Source: Arsukibacterium sp. (lineage in GTDB: Bacteria > Pseudomonadota > Gammaproteobacteria > Enterobacterales > Alteromonadaceae). From it: DNA of 60,192 bases. The position numbers and the translations under genes were made by a program. This document shows positions 1-9,267 of this stretch, one piece after another. Position 1 is the first letter of the stretch. Each line of letters starts with the position of its first letter. The notes beneath the pieces are model-generated. The model had not been told where the DNA came from. It saw only the letters and a list, made by a program, of their open reading frames with translations, and searched no databases. Location: assembly GCF_018402695.1 (NCBI RefSeq), contig NZ_JAGYIM010000017.1, positions 120,074 to 180,265 of the forward strand, in the 5' to 3' direction.

Positions 1-1654
1 CATCACGGTCCGGGAAGTCAAAGCGGGCATGAGCACCACGGCTTTCAGTCCGGAAATTGGCGGCTACCGCGGTTGAATACGCTGTCTCCATCAGGTTATC
101 CAGCTCTAAACATTCAATCCGCATGGTATTAAAGTCTGAACTCTTATCGTCCAGCCGGGCGAACTTCAAGCGTTCACGAATTTCTTTAAGTTCAGCCAGG
201 CCTTCGGCCATCGCCTCACCTTCACGGAATACCGAGAAATTAAGCTGCATGCATTTCTGCAAATCTTTCTTAATTTGCACCGGGTCTTCCCCCTGGCCGG
301 CTTTACTTTGCTCCCAGCGCTGGGTGCGGGCTAAAGCGGCATCTAGATCAGATTGTGATGCCGGACGCGCTTCCGATGTGGCAGCTAATGCTTCACCGAG
401 GTGTAAACCGGTAGCCCGGCCAAATACCACTAAATCAAGCAGCGAATTGCCGCCTAAGCGGTTGGCGCCGTGCACCGATACACACGCAATCTCACCACAG
501 GCAAATAAACCCGCCACAACCGACTCAGAACCATCAGCTTTCGGGCTGATAACCTGGCCATTTACGTTAGTCGGGATACCACCCATCATATAGTGGCAGG
601 TTGGAATAACCGGAATAGGCTCTTTAACCGGATCAACATGAGCAAAAGTCCGTGACAGCTCACAAATACCTGGCAAGCGGCTTTCCAGTACTTCTTCGCC
701 AAGATGGTCCAGCTTCAACTTAATGTGAACACCCCAAGGGCCATCGCAACCACGACCTTCACGAATTTCTGTCATCATGGAACGGGCCACAACATCACGG
801 CCGGCTAAGTCTTTAGCATTGGGCGCATAACGCTCCATAAAGCGCTCGCCGTCTTTATTCAGCAGATAACCGCCTTCACCACGGCACCCCTCTGTTACCA
901 GCGTACCGGCCCCGGCAATACCGGTTGGGTGGAACTGCCACATTTCCATATCCTGCAACGGCACACCAGCGCGTAACGCCATACCAACACCGTCACCGGT
1001 GTTAATGTGGGCATTGGTGGTAGAGGCATAAATACGGCCGGCGCCACCGGTCGCCAATACAGTAGCTTTAGCTTTGAAGTACACCACTTCACCGGTTTCA
1101 ATATCAATGGCAGTACAGCCAACAATGGCGCCATCCTGATTTTTGACTAAATCAAGCGCGTACCACTCAGAGAACACCTGTGTTTTATTCTTTACGTTTT
1201 GCTGATATAGCAAATGCAATAACGCGTGACCAGTACGGTCAGCTGCAGCGGCAGTCCGTGCTGCCTGCTCACCACCAAAGTTTTTCGACTGACCGCCGAA
1301 TGGCCGCTGATATACCCGGCCATTTTCAAAGCGCGAAAATGGTAAACCCATATTTTCCAGTTCGGTAATCGCTTCCGGACCGGTCTTACACATATATTCG
1401 ATAGCGTCCTGATCACCGATGTAATCTGACCCCTTGACGGTGTCAAACATGTGCCATTCCCAGTTATCTTCATGGGAGTTCCCCAGGGCAACCGTAATAC
1501 CGCCTTGAGCAGACACCGTGTGTGAACGGGTTGGGAACACTTTGGATAATAATGCACAGGTTAAACCTGATTGAGTGATTTGCAGCGCGGCACGCATGCC
1601 TGCTCCGCCGGCACCAATTACAATGGCATCAAACTCTCTTACTGGAATATTCAC
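1..1654 (-). CDS. sdhA: Succinate dehydrogenase flavoprotein subunit, C-terminus cut by window edge
   Basis: Catalytic FAD subunit of complex II, oxidising succinate to fumarate on the cytoplasmic face of the inner membrane. Translation of the minus strand gives an N-terminal dinucleotide-binding stretch ([15 protein letters not shown]), then SHTVSAQGG, in which the His is the usual covalent FAD attachment site, then [19 protein letters not shown] and [13 protein letters not shown], all hallmarks of SdhA. About 551 codons are present; E. coli SdhA is 588 residues, so only the last few dozen residues are missing. The start is a GTG immediately after the sdhD stop, with no gap, implying translational coupling. 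sdhB would be expected further left, outside the window. Confidence 0.96.
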   Translation of the reverse strand, partial: MNIPVREFDAIVIGAGGAGMRAALQITQSGLTCALLSKVFPTRSHTVSAQGGITVALGNSHEDNWEWHMFDTVKGSDYIGDQDAIEYMCKTGPEAITELENMGLPFSRFENGRVYQRPFGGQSKNFGGEQAARTAAAADRTGHALLHLLYQQNVKNKTQVFSEWYALDLVKNQDGAIVGCTAIDIETGEVVYFKAKATVLATGGAGRIYASTTNAHINTGDGVGMALRAGVPLQDMEMWQFHPTGIAGAGTLVTEGCRGEGGYLLNKDGERFMERYAPNAKDLAGRDVVARSMMTEIREGRGCDGPWGVHIKLKLDHLGEEVLESRLPGICELSRTFAHVDPVKEPIPVIPTCHYMMGGIPTNVNGQVISPKADGSESVVAGLFACGEIACVSVHGANRLGGNSLLDLVVFGRATGLHLGEALAATSEARPASQSDLDAALARTQRWEQSKAGQGEDPVQIKKDLQKCMQLNFSVFREGEAMAEGLAELKEIRERLKFARLDDKSSDFNTMRIECLELDNLMETAYSTAVAANFRTESRGAHARFDFPDRD

Positions 1655-2002
1655 TTAAGCACCCCACAACACAAATAAGCCGACCGCGACATAACCAAAG
1701 GCCAGTGCGTAAAGGAAGAATTGCAAAACAGCACGTAACCGAGCTGATTTAACGTAATCAGTCAGTACCTGCCACAAGCCTATACGGGTATGCACGGCAA
1801 TAGAGATCAGCGCCAGCAGGGTAAAGACTTTCATCGCCATGTTAGCAAATAAGCCCTGCCACACTTCGAAGGTAACCTCGGGGGTGACTAAGAAGAAACC
1901 AAGAATAAATAAAGTATATAATGCCAACACAATTGCACTGGCACGTAATGATACGTAATCCTGAACTCCATCACGCTTCAGACTTGCCTGATTCAGAACC
2001 AT
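1655..2002 (-). CDS. sdhD: Succinate dehydrogenase membrane anchor subunit D
   Basis: Small cytochrome b556 membrane subunit (115 residues) that with SdhC anchors complex II and forms the quinone site. It begins MVLNQASLKRDGVQDYV, closely resembling the E. coli SdhD N-terminus, and has three hydrophobic segments. An ATG two codons upstream is also possible, but AGGAG lies only 1 nt from it and 7 nt from the chosen ATG, so the second is preferred. The start lies 10 bases inside the 3' end of sdhC and the stop abuts the sdhA GTG, so the three genes form one operon. Confidence 0.93.
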   Translation of the reverse strand: MVLNQASLKRDGVQDYVSLRASAIVLALYTLFILGFFLVTPEVTFEVWQGLFANMAMKVFTLLALISIAVHTRIGLWQVLTDYVKSARLRAVLQFFLYALAFGYVAVGLFVLWGA

Positions 2003-2370
2003 AACCATACTCCTGCTAAAACTGCTAATACAAGCCACAACACCATGATGATATTGGCACTTAAGGTACCTGACTTCAGCTCTTCCCAATGTCCCATGTC
2101 CATCACAAGATGTCTGACACCTGCTAGCAAGTGATAAATTAACACTGTGATAGTGCCCCAGGCGATAAACTTCGCCAGATGTGAGGTCATAAGGGATTGC
2201 ACATAGTCAAAGCTGGCCTGGCTTTGCAATGAATATGCCCATGCCCAGATAACGAACACAAGGGCGAAAAACATTGCGACACCGGTAACCCGGTGCAAAA
2301 TCGATGCTTTGGCAGCTGCAGGTAATGAGATCGTTGATAAATCTAGATTTACTGGTCTTTGCTTTTTCAC
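1993..2370 (-). CDS. sdhC: Succinate dehydrogenase cytochrome b556 subunit C
   Basis: Membrane subunit of complex II (125 residues). It has the SdhC signature features: an N-terminal RPVNLDL stretch, SILHRVTGV with the conserved Ser/Arg of the quinone pocket, and HLLAGVRHLVMDMG containing the heme b His. Three membrane segments are visible. It starts with GTG, preceded by AGG about 10 bases upstream. It is the first gene of the sdhCDA operon and is transcribed divergently from gltA, the same arrangement as in E. coli. Confidence 0.95.
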   Translation of the reverse strand: MKKQRPVNLDLSTISLPAAAKASILHRVTGVAMFFALVFVIWAWAYSLQSQASFDYVQSLMTSHLAKFIAWGTITVLIYHLLAGVRHLVMDMGHWEELKSGTLSANIIMVLWLVLAVLAGVWLWF

Positions 2371-2736
2371 AGTTTCTTGCCTATCGATGCTCGTACAGAG
2401 CTTAGTTGTTGTTTTAGGTGCTGCAAAAACAGCTACCCGCCCTGGCGATATACTCGTTTTTGCTCAAGCTGGTTCAACAAAAACTATCTGGCTGGTGAAC
2501 TGATTTTACGCCGGCAATAGTATATATTTCATAAGCGCTTATTACAATTTTTGTTTAGTTTTAGCCGGAAAATTCCGCATGCGAAACATTACACATTCAG
2601 GGGTTGCTGACAATACTACTAGAGTCGAATACTTATTAAGCAAATACGCATTAAAATTGACTTTTAGGGGCAGTTTGCGAGTAGAATAGCGGCAATACCC
2701 TTAGAATCCGAAACTACAACAATTAGGAGAAATCCA
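2371..2736. promoter_or_regulatory. Divergent sdhC / gltA control region
   Basis: This 366-base stretch has no convincing gene; the 64-codon reading frame in it overlaps the sdhC start and looks random. It must contain the promoters for both TCA operons. On the plus strand TTGACT (2657-2662) followed after 19 bases by TAGAAT (2682-2687) is a possible sigma70 promoter for gltA. The middle (about 2515-2570) is AT-rich. AGGAG sits about 8 bases before the gltA ATG. The promoter assignment is inference from hexamer similarity. Confidence 0.5.
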
Positions 2737-4020
2737 ATGGCAGATAAAAAGGCCGTCGTGCAGATAGATGGTAAGTCATTTGAGTTACCGATTTATTCTG
2801 GCACGGCTGGTACTGACGTAATTGACGTTCGTACGCTCGGGCAGCAAGGTTATTTCACATTTGATCCGGGCTTTATGTCAACGGGCTCCTGCGAATCTAA
2901 AATTACTTATATAGATGGCGACAACGGCGTATTGTTGCACCGTGGTTATCCAATTGAACAGCTGGCGGAGCACTCAGATTACCTGGAGTTGTGCTACTTG
3001 CTGCTTGAAGGTGAATTACCTAAAAAAGAGCAATATACCGATTTCGTCACCACTATCACCCGCCATACCATGGTACATGAAAAAATCGCCTCGTTTTTTC
3101 AGGGCTTCCGGGTAGATGCCCACCCGATGGCAATGCTTTGCGGTGTAGTTGGTGCTCTGTCGTCGTTCTATCATTCTGATTTAGATATTAACGACCCGGA
3201 ACAACGCAAACGCAGTGCCCACCGCTTAATTGCGAAACTGCCAACCATCTCAGCCATGGCGTATAAATACACCGTTGGCCAGCCGTTTGTGTATCCTCGC
3301 AACGATTTAAGTTACTCTGAAAACTTCCTGCATATGATGTTTTCAGTGCCCGCTGAAGATTACAAAGTCAGCCCTATTCTGGCCAAAGCCATGGACCGGA
3401 TCTTTATGTTGCATGCTGATCATGAGCAAAATGCCTCTACCTCAACCGTACGTCTGGCAGGGTCGTCTGGTGCCAACCCTTATGCCTGTATAGCGGCAGG
3501 TGTTGCTTCACTGTGGGGGCCTGCTCATGGTGGTGCTAACGAGGCTTGTCTGAAGATGTTGCAACAAATTGGCTCTGTCGACCGTATTCCGGAATTTGTC
3601 GCCCGGGCGAAAGACAAAAATGACAGCTTCCGCTTAATGGGCTTCGGTCACCGGGTATACAAGAACTTTGACCCACGTGCCAAAGTTATGCGGGATACCT
3701 GCCATGAAGTACTGAAGGAGCTGAACGTTAAAGATCCATTGTTAGACGTAGCAATGGAGCTGGAGCGGATCGCGTTGGAAGACTCATACTTTATTGAGAA
3801 GAAACTGTACCCGAACGTCGATTTCTACAGCGGCATTATCCTGAAAGCCATTGGCATTCCAACCAGTATGTTTACGGTAATTTTTGCGATGTCACGTACC
3901 GTTGGCTGGATTTCCCACTGGGACGAGATGCTGGGCGAAAAAGGCCACAAAATCGGTCGGCCACGTCAGCTTTACACTGGCTACGCCAGCCGTGATTTTA
4001 AAAAGCTTGGCCAACGCTAA
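2737..4020 (+). CDS. gltA: Citrate synthase (type II)
   Basis: Condenses oxaloacetate and acetyl-CoA to citrate, the entry step of the TCA cycle. The 427-residue length matches the hexameric, NADH-sensitive gammaproteobacterial type. Visible motifs are [20 protein letters not shown] near the N-terminus, [20 protein letters not shown] and [11 protein letters not shown] with active-site histidines, and [15 protein letters not shown], the citrate synthase signature. The start follows TTAGGAGAAATCCA, a good ribosome-binding site. It is monocistronic: a strong terminator follows 13 bases after the stop. Confidence 0.97.
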   Translation: MADKKAVVQIDGKSFELPIYSGTAGTDVIDVRTLGQQGYFTFDPGFMSTGSCESKITYIDGDNGVLLHRGYPIEQLAEHSDYLELCYLLLEGELPKKEQYTDFVTTITRHTMVHEKIASFFQGFRVDAHPMAMLCGVVGALSSFYHSDLDINDPEQRKRSAHRLIAKLPTISAMAYKYTVGQPFVYPRNDLSYSENFLHMMFSVPAEDYKVSPILAKAMDRIFMLHADHEQNASTSTVRLAGSSGANPYACIAAGVASLWGPAHGGANEACLKMLQQIGSVDRIPEFVARAKDKNDSFRLMGFGHRVYKNFDPRAKVMRDTCHEVLKELNVKDPLLDVAMELERIALEDSYFIEKKLYPNVDFYSGIILKAIGIPTSMFTVIFAMSRTVGWISHWDEMLGEKGHKIGRPRQLYTGYASRDFKKLGQR

Positions 4021-4033
4021 TCGTTACTGAGTT

Positions 4034-4063
4034 AAAAAGCGGCGACCTTCGCCGCTTTTTTTA
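4034..4063 (+). terminator. Rho-independent terminator after gltA
   Basis: Perfect 12-bp stem (AAAAAGCGGCGA / TCGCCGCTTTTT) with a CCT loop, running into a further T tract. It begins 13 bases after the gltA stop. Confidence 0.9.
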
Positions 4064-4145
4064 TGGCTGAAAGCTGACCTGTAACCTTGCTATCTTTTAC
4101 AGCACAACCGACAATTCGCTTAACCTACTAACCTTCTGAGACCTT

Positions 4146-5363
4146 ATGCAGCCTTTTGACCCTGTAAACTTTCGTGGTCAGTTTGCGTTTTTTCAGCACA
4201 ACCCGGCTTGGGTTTATCTGGATAACGCCGCCACCATGCACAAACCAAATGTTGTTGTGGATGCCATGGCCAGGTTCTACCAGCACAATAACAGCAATGT
4301 GCATCGCGGTGCCCATACGTTAAGCCAACAAGCCACCCAGGCATTTGAACAAGCCCGCGATGATATTGCGGCTTTTATTAATGCCAGTGCCCGCCAGCAA
4401 ATAATATTTTGTAGTGGCGCTACTGCAGCACTGAACCAGATCGCATTTGGCCTGATGCATACCGTGCTCAGGGCCGGTGACAGAGTATTAATCACCGCGC
4501 TGGAACATCATGCCAATATCGTGCCCTGGCAGATACATTGCAGTCAGTACGGGGTCATCCTGGATATCGTGCCACTTACCGCTGATTATCAGGTTGATCA
4601 GCAGGCTTTTACTGAATTGCTGGCGCTCAAGCCTAAGGTGGTTAGTTTTAGTCATATCTCGAATGTGTTGGGACATATTCAGCCCGTTGCTCAAATGGTT
4701 AGTCAGGCAAAGGCTGCAGGCGCGCTTACTGTTATTGACGGTGCTCAGGGCATCGTCCATGACAAGGTAGATGTGCAAAGCCTGGATACCGATTTTTATG
4801 TCTGGTCCGGCCACAAATTGTATGGTCCGACTGGAATTGGAGTCTTATACGGCAAAACCGCAGCACTTGAGTTACTTACGCCACTTTTTGGTGGTGGCGA
4901 GATGATTAGCGAAGTTAACTTTAGTCACAGCTTATTTAACATTCTGCCATTCCGGTTGGAAGCCGGCACGCCAGACATAGCAGGTGCTATAGGCCTGGCA
5001 GCCGCCTGCAACTGGATACAAAAATTTAACAGCGAGCAAGTGAAAAGCTATAAATCAATGTTATTAAAACAGTTCTTTGCCGGACTGAATCAGATTGACG
5101 GACTGGATATTTTGTCTTCGCCTGTGCATAATGCCGGTATCGTAGCGCTGAATGTACAAGGTGAACATCCTGCAGATGTGGCAGAACTCCTTAATCAGCA
5201 AACCGTAGCAGTCAGGGGTGGGCAGCATTGCGCTATGCCTTTCTTCAGCCTGTTAGGGTTAGCTGGCGCAGTCAGATTCTCATTCGCGCCCTATAACACT
5301 GAAACAGATGTGGCAACCAGCCTGCAAGCATTAACGCAGGCCGTGGAGATACTAACGGCATGA
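4146..5363 (+). CDS. csdA: Cysteine desulfurase CsdA (SufS-like, class V aminotransferase fold)
   Basis: PLP-dependent enzyme that strips sulfur from cysteine to give a persulfide and alanine. The 405-residue protein shows VYLDNAAT near residue 24, LEHHANIVPWQ at 119, VIDGAQG at 196, the PLP-binding Lys in YVWSGHKLYGPTGIG (K224) and the persulfide Cys in GGQHCAMP (C362). These are group II desulfurase features. Its stop overlaps the csdE start (ATGA), so it is coupled to its SufE-type partner, matching the E. coli csdA-csdE unit. SufS is the alternative name, but there are no sufBCD genes nearby and tcdA is adjacent, which favours CsdA. Confidence 0.92.
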   Translation: MQPFDPVNFRGQFAFFQHNPAWVYLDNAATMHKPNVVVDAMARFYQHNNSNVHRGAHTLSQQATQAFEQARDDIAAFINASARQQIIFCSGATAALNQIAFGLMHTVLRAGDRVLITALEHHANIVPWQIHCSQYGVILDIVPLTADYQVDQQAFTELLALKPKVVSFSHISNVLGHIQPVAQMVSQAKAAGALTVIDGAQGIVHDKVDVQSLDTDFYVWSGHKLYGPTGIGVLYGKTAALELLTPLFGGGEMISEVNFSHSLFNILPFRLEAGTPDIAGAIGLAAACNWIQKFNSEQVKSYKSMLLKQFFAGLNQIDGLDILSSPVHNAGIVALNVQGEHPADVAELLNQQTVAVRGGQHCAMPFFSLLGLAGAVRFSFAPYNTETDVATSLQALTQAVEILTA

Positions 5364-5803
5364 CCCTGGATCAATTACTCACAGACACCAAACCCGCGCT
5401 AAGTCAGATTTATGCCGAAGACTTACCAGAATTAACTCAGGCGAAAGACTGGCAAAGCAAGTATCGTATTCTGATGCAATTAGGCCGCAAATTGCCGCCA
5501 ATTCCTGAAAAAATGAAACAGCCGTCGCTGCTGGTTAAAGGCTGTGAGAGCCGCGCTTGGCTGATGCATTACTACAATCAACATCAGGATCAGCACTTTT
5601 TCGTATTGGACAGCGAAGCCCGGATTGTCAAAGGGTTAATGGCGATCATGCTAAGCCTGGTAAATGGCATGAGTAACACCGAATTAAAAAAGTTTGAACT
5701 GGCGCAGGCGTTTGACAAACTCAATTTAAAACCCTACCTGAGCCAGTCCCGTGGCAGTGGCCTAAATGCCATGATGGCCAGAATTAAAGACTGCTGTCAT
5801 TAA
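5360..5803 (+). CDS. csdE: SufE-family sulfur acceptor CsdE
   Basis: Takes the persulfide sulfur from CsdA and passes it on, in E. coli partly to TcdA (CsdL). It has 147 residues with the SufE fold pattern: WQSKYRILMQLGRKLPPIP, then VKGCESRAW with the acceptor Cys at position 62, and a C-terminal LSQSRGSGLNAMM. It overlaps the csdA stop by four bases. Its 3' end overlaps the 3' end of the convergent tcdA by 20 bases, and no terminator is visible between the two. Confidence 0.92.
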   Translation: MTLDQLLTDTKPALSQIYAEDLPELTQAKDWQSKYRILMQLGRKLPPIPEKMKQPSLLVKGCESRAWLMHYYNQHQDQHFFVLDSEARIVKGLMAIMLSLVNGMSNTELKKFELAQAFDKLNLKPYLSQSRGSGLNAMMARIKDCCH

Positions 5804-6614
5804 GCTTTGCTGACTGATTAGCTTTAGCTGCAATTTTCTGCAATACCCTGGATACCGCGGCTAAACCGAAGCTGGCCGTTACCACAGTAGTAGCACCAAA
5901 GCCGCCACTACAATCTAACCGCATACTGCTCACTTCACCGTCGCTTGTCACTTGAGGTGTTTTTTGCTGACAGACACTGCCATCCGGCTGGGGGTAAACC
6001 AATTGTTCGCTAGAAAACACACAATCTATGCCAAATCGGCGTTTCGGGTTTCTGCTGTAGTTATAATCGCGACGCAATGTATTGCGTACTTTTGCCAACA
6101 GCGGATCATTGATAGTCTGGGTTAAGTCGGCAATCTGAATTTGGGTGGGATCGGTCTGGCCACCAGCGCCACCGGTGCTAATCACGTTAATTTTGTTACG
6201 CTTACAATGCGCCAGCAAAGCGACTTTTGCTTTAATTGAGTCGATAGCATCCACGACATAAGTCATTTGAGGCGTAATCAGCTGGCGCAGGTTATCACTG
6301 CCAATAAAATCTTCTACCTGATTGACGATACATTCGGGGTTTATTGCGTTAATTCGCTGGGCCATCACAGCAACTTTATCCTGGCCTACAGTATCAGTTA
6401 GCGCATGCAGCTGCCGATTTATATTACTGATGCAAACATCATCAAGGTCGATCAGGGTGATTTCACCAATCCCGGAACGCGCTAACGCCTCCGCCGCCCA
6501 ACTACCCACGCCACCGATGCCTATTACACAGACATGAGCCCGGCTGAATGCCTGTAGCGCAGAGATACCATATAGCCGGCCAATACCGGCAAACCGAAGT
6601 AAGTAATCAGACAT
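5784..6614 (-). CDS. tcdA: tRNA threonylcarbamoyladenosine dehydratase TcdA (CsdL)
   Basis: E1-like (ThiF/MoeB fold) ATP-dependent enzyme that cyclises t6A37 to ct6A in tRNAs reading ANN codons. The 276-residue protein begins RFAGIGRLYG, then the Rossmann motif VIGIGGVGSWAAEALARSG (about residues 31-49), LIDLDDVCISNINRQ, and VVDAIDSIKAK. The C-terminal hydrophobic stretch (GFGATTVVTASFGLAAVS) is typical of this family. It lies convergent to csdA-csdE, consistent with the known functional link of CsdL to the Csd sulfur system. Confidence 0.92.
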   Translation of the reverse strand: MSDYLLRFAGIGRLYGISALQAFSRAHVCVIGIGGVGSWAAEALARSGIGEITLIDLDDVCISNINRQLHALTDTVGQDKVAVMAQRINAINPECIVNQVEDFIGSDNLRQLITPQMTYVVDAIDSIKAKVALLAHCKRNKINVISTGGAGGQTDPTQIQIADLTQTINDPLLAKVRNTLRRDYNYSRNPKRRFGIDCVFSSEQLVYPQPDGSVCQQKTPQVTSDGEVSSMRLDCSGGFGATTVVTASFGLAAVSRVLQKIAAKANQSAKLNDSSL

Positions 6615-6623
6615 TTTTAGTTT

Positions 6624-7334
6624 TTAACCTGTTGCGGTTGTTGATTGCGGTTGTTGATAGTCAGGCCAGTTCAGCAGCCACGGCTCAGCCCATTGCTGCC
6701 ATGCCCCTGCCGCACCCAATTGCTGAAAGTAGCCACCTTGCGCTGGCTGTACTTTGTATTGATACAACTTACCTGCCAGGCTAAAACTCAGCGCATATGC
6801 ATGTAAATAAACCCGATCTGCTGCTGCGCCCTGATACAGCACGTCACCGGCAATGGCCGCTCCGACGCTTTTTAATGCCACCCGGATTTGATGGGTTTTG
6901 CCGCTGTAGGGCTTTATCAGAAAGGCCCGCAAAGGCAAATCAGCAAAACCCTGGCTAATAAAATAACTTACAGCAGGATTCTTTTGGCTTTTTAACAACT
7001 TCCAGGCACCACGCCTGGCGACTGCCATGTCCCCTTTTACCCAACCCTGCTTTTTAGCAGGTTTGGCAAAACTCAGCGCCAGATAATATTTCTGCACCTG
7101 ATGAGTACTGAACAGACGGGTAAGCTCTGCTGCAACTTCAGTGCTGCGGGCCAGCACAATTAAACCCGAAGTTACTTTGTCCAGCCGGTGCACCGCAAAC
7201 AATTTAAAACCAAGTGCCTGCTCAGCCTGAACGACCAGGCCAGCCCCCTGCTCTGAGTGAAAGCTCACCCCGGCAGCTTTATTAAGCACCACAAATTCAG
7301 GTGTCTGCACAACCAGCTCAAAGGCCAGGCTCAT
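6624..7334 (-). CDS. RluA-family RNA pseudouridine synthase
   Basis: Isomerises uridine in RNA to pseudouridine; the exact target cannot be read from sequence. The 236-residue protein has the RluA catalytic motif VHRLDKVTSGLIVLA with the catalytic Asp, KYYLAL, and the C-terminal KPYSGKTHQIRVALKSVGA. It lacks an N-terminal S4 domain, and is shorter than RluC/RluD, closer to single-domain RluA-like proteins. A TTG two codons earlier is in frame; the ATG is chosen. It sits 27 bases after kdsB and just upstream of tcdA on the same strand. Confidence 0.85.
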   Translation of the reverse strand: MSLAFELVVQTPEFVVLNKAAGVSFHSEQGAGLVVQAEQALGFKLFAVHRLDKVTSGLIVLARSTEVAAELTRLFSTHQVQKYYLALSFAKPAKKQGWVKGDMAVARRGAWKLLKSQKNPAVSYFISQGFADLPLRAFLIKPYSGKTHQIRVALKSVGAAIAGDVLYQGAAADRVYLHAYALSFSLAGKLYQYKVQPAQGGYFQQLGAAGAWQQWAEPWLLNWPDYQQPQSTTATG

Positions 7335-7361
7335 TGACAATAACTCATTGTTGACTGCTCA

Positions 7362-8114
7362 TTAAGCCAGGCTCAATGCATGCAGACGGGCTTGCTCCAA
7401 ATCGGCTGGTGTATCAACCCCGACTGCGGGCGTTTCCAGTGCAGTATCAACATGAATGGCTTCACCTTGCCACAATACCCGTAATTGTTCGAGGCTCTCA
7501 ATTTGCTCTAAAGCAGATGCAGGCCAGTTGACGTAATGCTGAATAAAGCCGGCCCGATAAGCATAAATGCCGATATGGCGTCGGTAATGACTGGCCAGAT
7601 CATCTGCAACAATGCCGTCTCTGTCGTAGGGGATGACACTTCGGCTGAAATAGAGTGCATAGCCCTGTTTATCGGTTACGACTTTAACAATATTCGGGTT
7701 ACGAATTTCTGCTGCATGGCGAAGCGGCACGGCCAGGGTCGCCATCCGGGCTTTTTGCTGACCTGCCAGGTTCTCGGCTACCTGGCGAATAATTAGCGGC
7801 GGAACAAAAGGCTCATCGCCTTGCACGTTGACAACGATAGTCTCTGGGCCCAGTTGTAATTTACTGACCACTTCGGCCAATCGTTCAGTGCCGGAATTGT
7901 GATCGGAGCGGGTCATGCAGACTTCGCCACTAAACTGGTCGACGGCAGCGGCGACCCGGGCGTCATCTGTCGCGACTACCACCCGGCTGGCGCCACTTTG
8001 CAGTGCCTGCTGATACACCCGCTCAATCATGGTTTTACCGGCAATATCGGCCAGTGGCTTTCCCGGCAACCGGCTGCTGGCATAACGGGCAGGAATAACT
8101 ACGACGAACGCCAT
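7362..8114 (-). CDS. kdsB: 3-deoxy-manno-octulosonate cytidylyltransferase (CMP-Kdo synthetase)
   Basis: Activates Kdo with CTP to make CMP-Kdo for the lipopolysaccharide inner core. The 250-residue protein opens with [20 protein letters not shown], the nucleotide-binding signature, followed by [22 protein letters not shown] and [12 protein letters not shown], all diagnostic of KdsB. Its start overlaps the Trm112-like gene by 16 bases, so it is part of the comEC-msbA-lpxK-kdsB envelope operon. Confidence 0.95.
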   Translation of the reverse strand: MAFVVVIPARYASSRLPGKPLADIAGKTMIERVYQQALQSGASRVVVATDDARVAAAVDQFSGEVCMTRSDHNSGTERLAEVVSKLQLGPETIVVNVQGDEPFVPPLIIRQVAENLAGQQKARMATLAVPLRHAAEIRNPNIVKVVTDKQGYALYFSRSVIPYDRDGIVADDLASHYRRHIGIYAYRAGFIQHYVNWPASALEQIESLEQLRVLWQGEAIHVDTALETPAVGVDTPADLEQARLHALSLA

Positions 8115-8305
8115 TTTTTAACCTCTTCCGAGCTTAACTGCTCTGCTTCATCGGCAATCAGCACCGGTATATTATTACGTACCGGATAGGCCAGCGCATC
8201 CGCCAGACAAATTAACCGCTGTGCGGTTTTATCGTATTTAAGTTTGCCTTTACATAACGGGCAGGCCAGTATTTCAGTAAGCGCAACGTTAATAGCCATA
8301 TTCAT
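8099..8305 (-). CDS. Trm112 / YcaR family small protein
   Basis: A 68-residue protein of the UPF0434/Trm112 type: [15 protein letters not shown] near the N-terminus with the CxxC pair (C15, C18), then a Cys at 33 and [12 protein letters not shown], the conserved end of the family. Homologs sit between lpxK and kdsB in E. coli (YcaR), exactly as here. Eukaryotic Trm112 activates methyltransferases; the role of the bacterial protein is not established by this sequence. The start ATG overlaps the lpxK stop as ATGA. A second in-frame ATG lies two codons later. Confidence 0.88.
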   Translation of the reverse strand: MNMAINVALTEILACPLCKGKLKYDKTAQRLICLADALAYPVRNNIPVLIADEAEQLSSEEVKKWRSS

Positions 8306-9267
8306 TCCAGTAATTGGGTAATTTTATATATAATTTCAATGCTTTCTTTCGATGTAAAACTGGCATCGACCGGCAGAAAATACCAGTTGTCGCGGGCAAA
8401 ATGCTGACATTTTACCGCGTCTTTTTCGGTCATCAGCACCGGGCCACTGATATCGTTAAAATCGGCGGCGCTAAAATGGTGATGATCAGCAAAAAAACGC
8501 TGACCAATCACATTAAAACCCGCCTGTTGCGCCGTTAGCTGAAACCGCTGCGGGTTACCTATCCCGGCTACCAGGGTCACGGCTGATGGTGCAAGCACCG
8601 TATCAGTAAGTAAACTTTTTGCCCCGGAAGTACTCAGCTGCATCTGATAATCAGCCTGGGCAATCTCACCTGAATTAGCGATAACCAGGTCCACATTCGC
8701 CAGCCTGGAGCGCCGCTCACGCAGTGGCCCGGACGGTAGCAGCAAGCCATTGCCAAAACCGCGCCGGCCATCTACCAGCACTATTTCTAAATCACGGGCT
8801 AAGCGGTAATGCTGTAAGCCATCATCACAAATAATAATATCCACCTGATAACGGGCCAACAGCGCCTGGCCAGCGGCAACCCGGTCCGGACAAACCACTA
8901 CCGGGCACTTGCTTCGCCTGGCCAGTAACAGCGGCTCATCACCCACCTCACTGGCCAGACTCTGGGCGGTTACCGCTGTCGGCGTGTTAATTTTAGCACC
9001 ATAGCCGCGGCTGATAATACCGGGACGCAGGCCTTTTGCCTGCAGTTGCTGGCACAGCCAGAGCGTAAAAGGCGTTTTACCGGTACCCCCAACACTGATA
9101 TTACCAACGATAATAACCGGCACGGCGAGTTGGTAACGGCGCCTAAGGCCAAGCCGGAACAGCCATGCTCTGCCAACACTGAGCAGCCAATACAGGGCGG
9201 TCAACGGCAGGAGCAATACAGATAACCAATGCCCTTTTTGATACCAGCTTTGTTCCAGCAGGGTCAT
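8302..9267 (-). CDS. lpxK: Tetraacyldisaccharide 4'-kinase
   Basis: Phosphorylates the 4' position of the lipid A disaccharide precursor at the inner membrane. It has 321 residues, a membrane-associated N-terminus (hydrophobic about residues 15-30), and the P-loop VGNISVGGTGKTPF (about 54-67). IICDDGLQHYRLARDLEIVLVDG and GNGLLLPSGPLRE are LpxK hallmarks. It overlaps msbA at its start and the Trm112-like gene at its stop, both as ATGA. Confidence 0.95.
   Translation of the reverse strand: MTLLEQSWYQKGHWLSVLLLPLTALYWLLSVGRAWLFRLGLRRRYQLAVPVIIVGNISVGGTGKTPFTLWLCQQLQAKGLRPGIISRGYGAKINTPTAVTAQSLASEVGDEPLLLARRSKCPVVVCPDRVAAGQALLARYQVDIIICDDGLQHYRLARDLEIVLVDGRRGFGNGLLLPSGPLRERRSRLANVDLVIANSGEIAQADYQMQLSTSGAKSLLTDTVLAPSAVTLVAGIGNPQRFQLTAQQAGFNVIGQRFFADHHHFSAADFNDISGPVLMTEKDAVKCQHFARDNWYFLPVDASFTSKESIEIIYKITQLLE

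Noticed and set aside
57..593. 178-residue plus-strand ORF
   Set aside because: Antisense to sdhA, whose translation is unmistakable.
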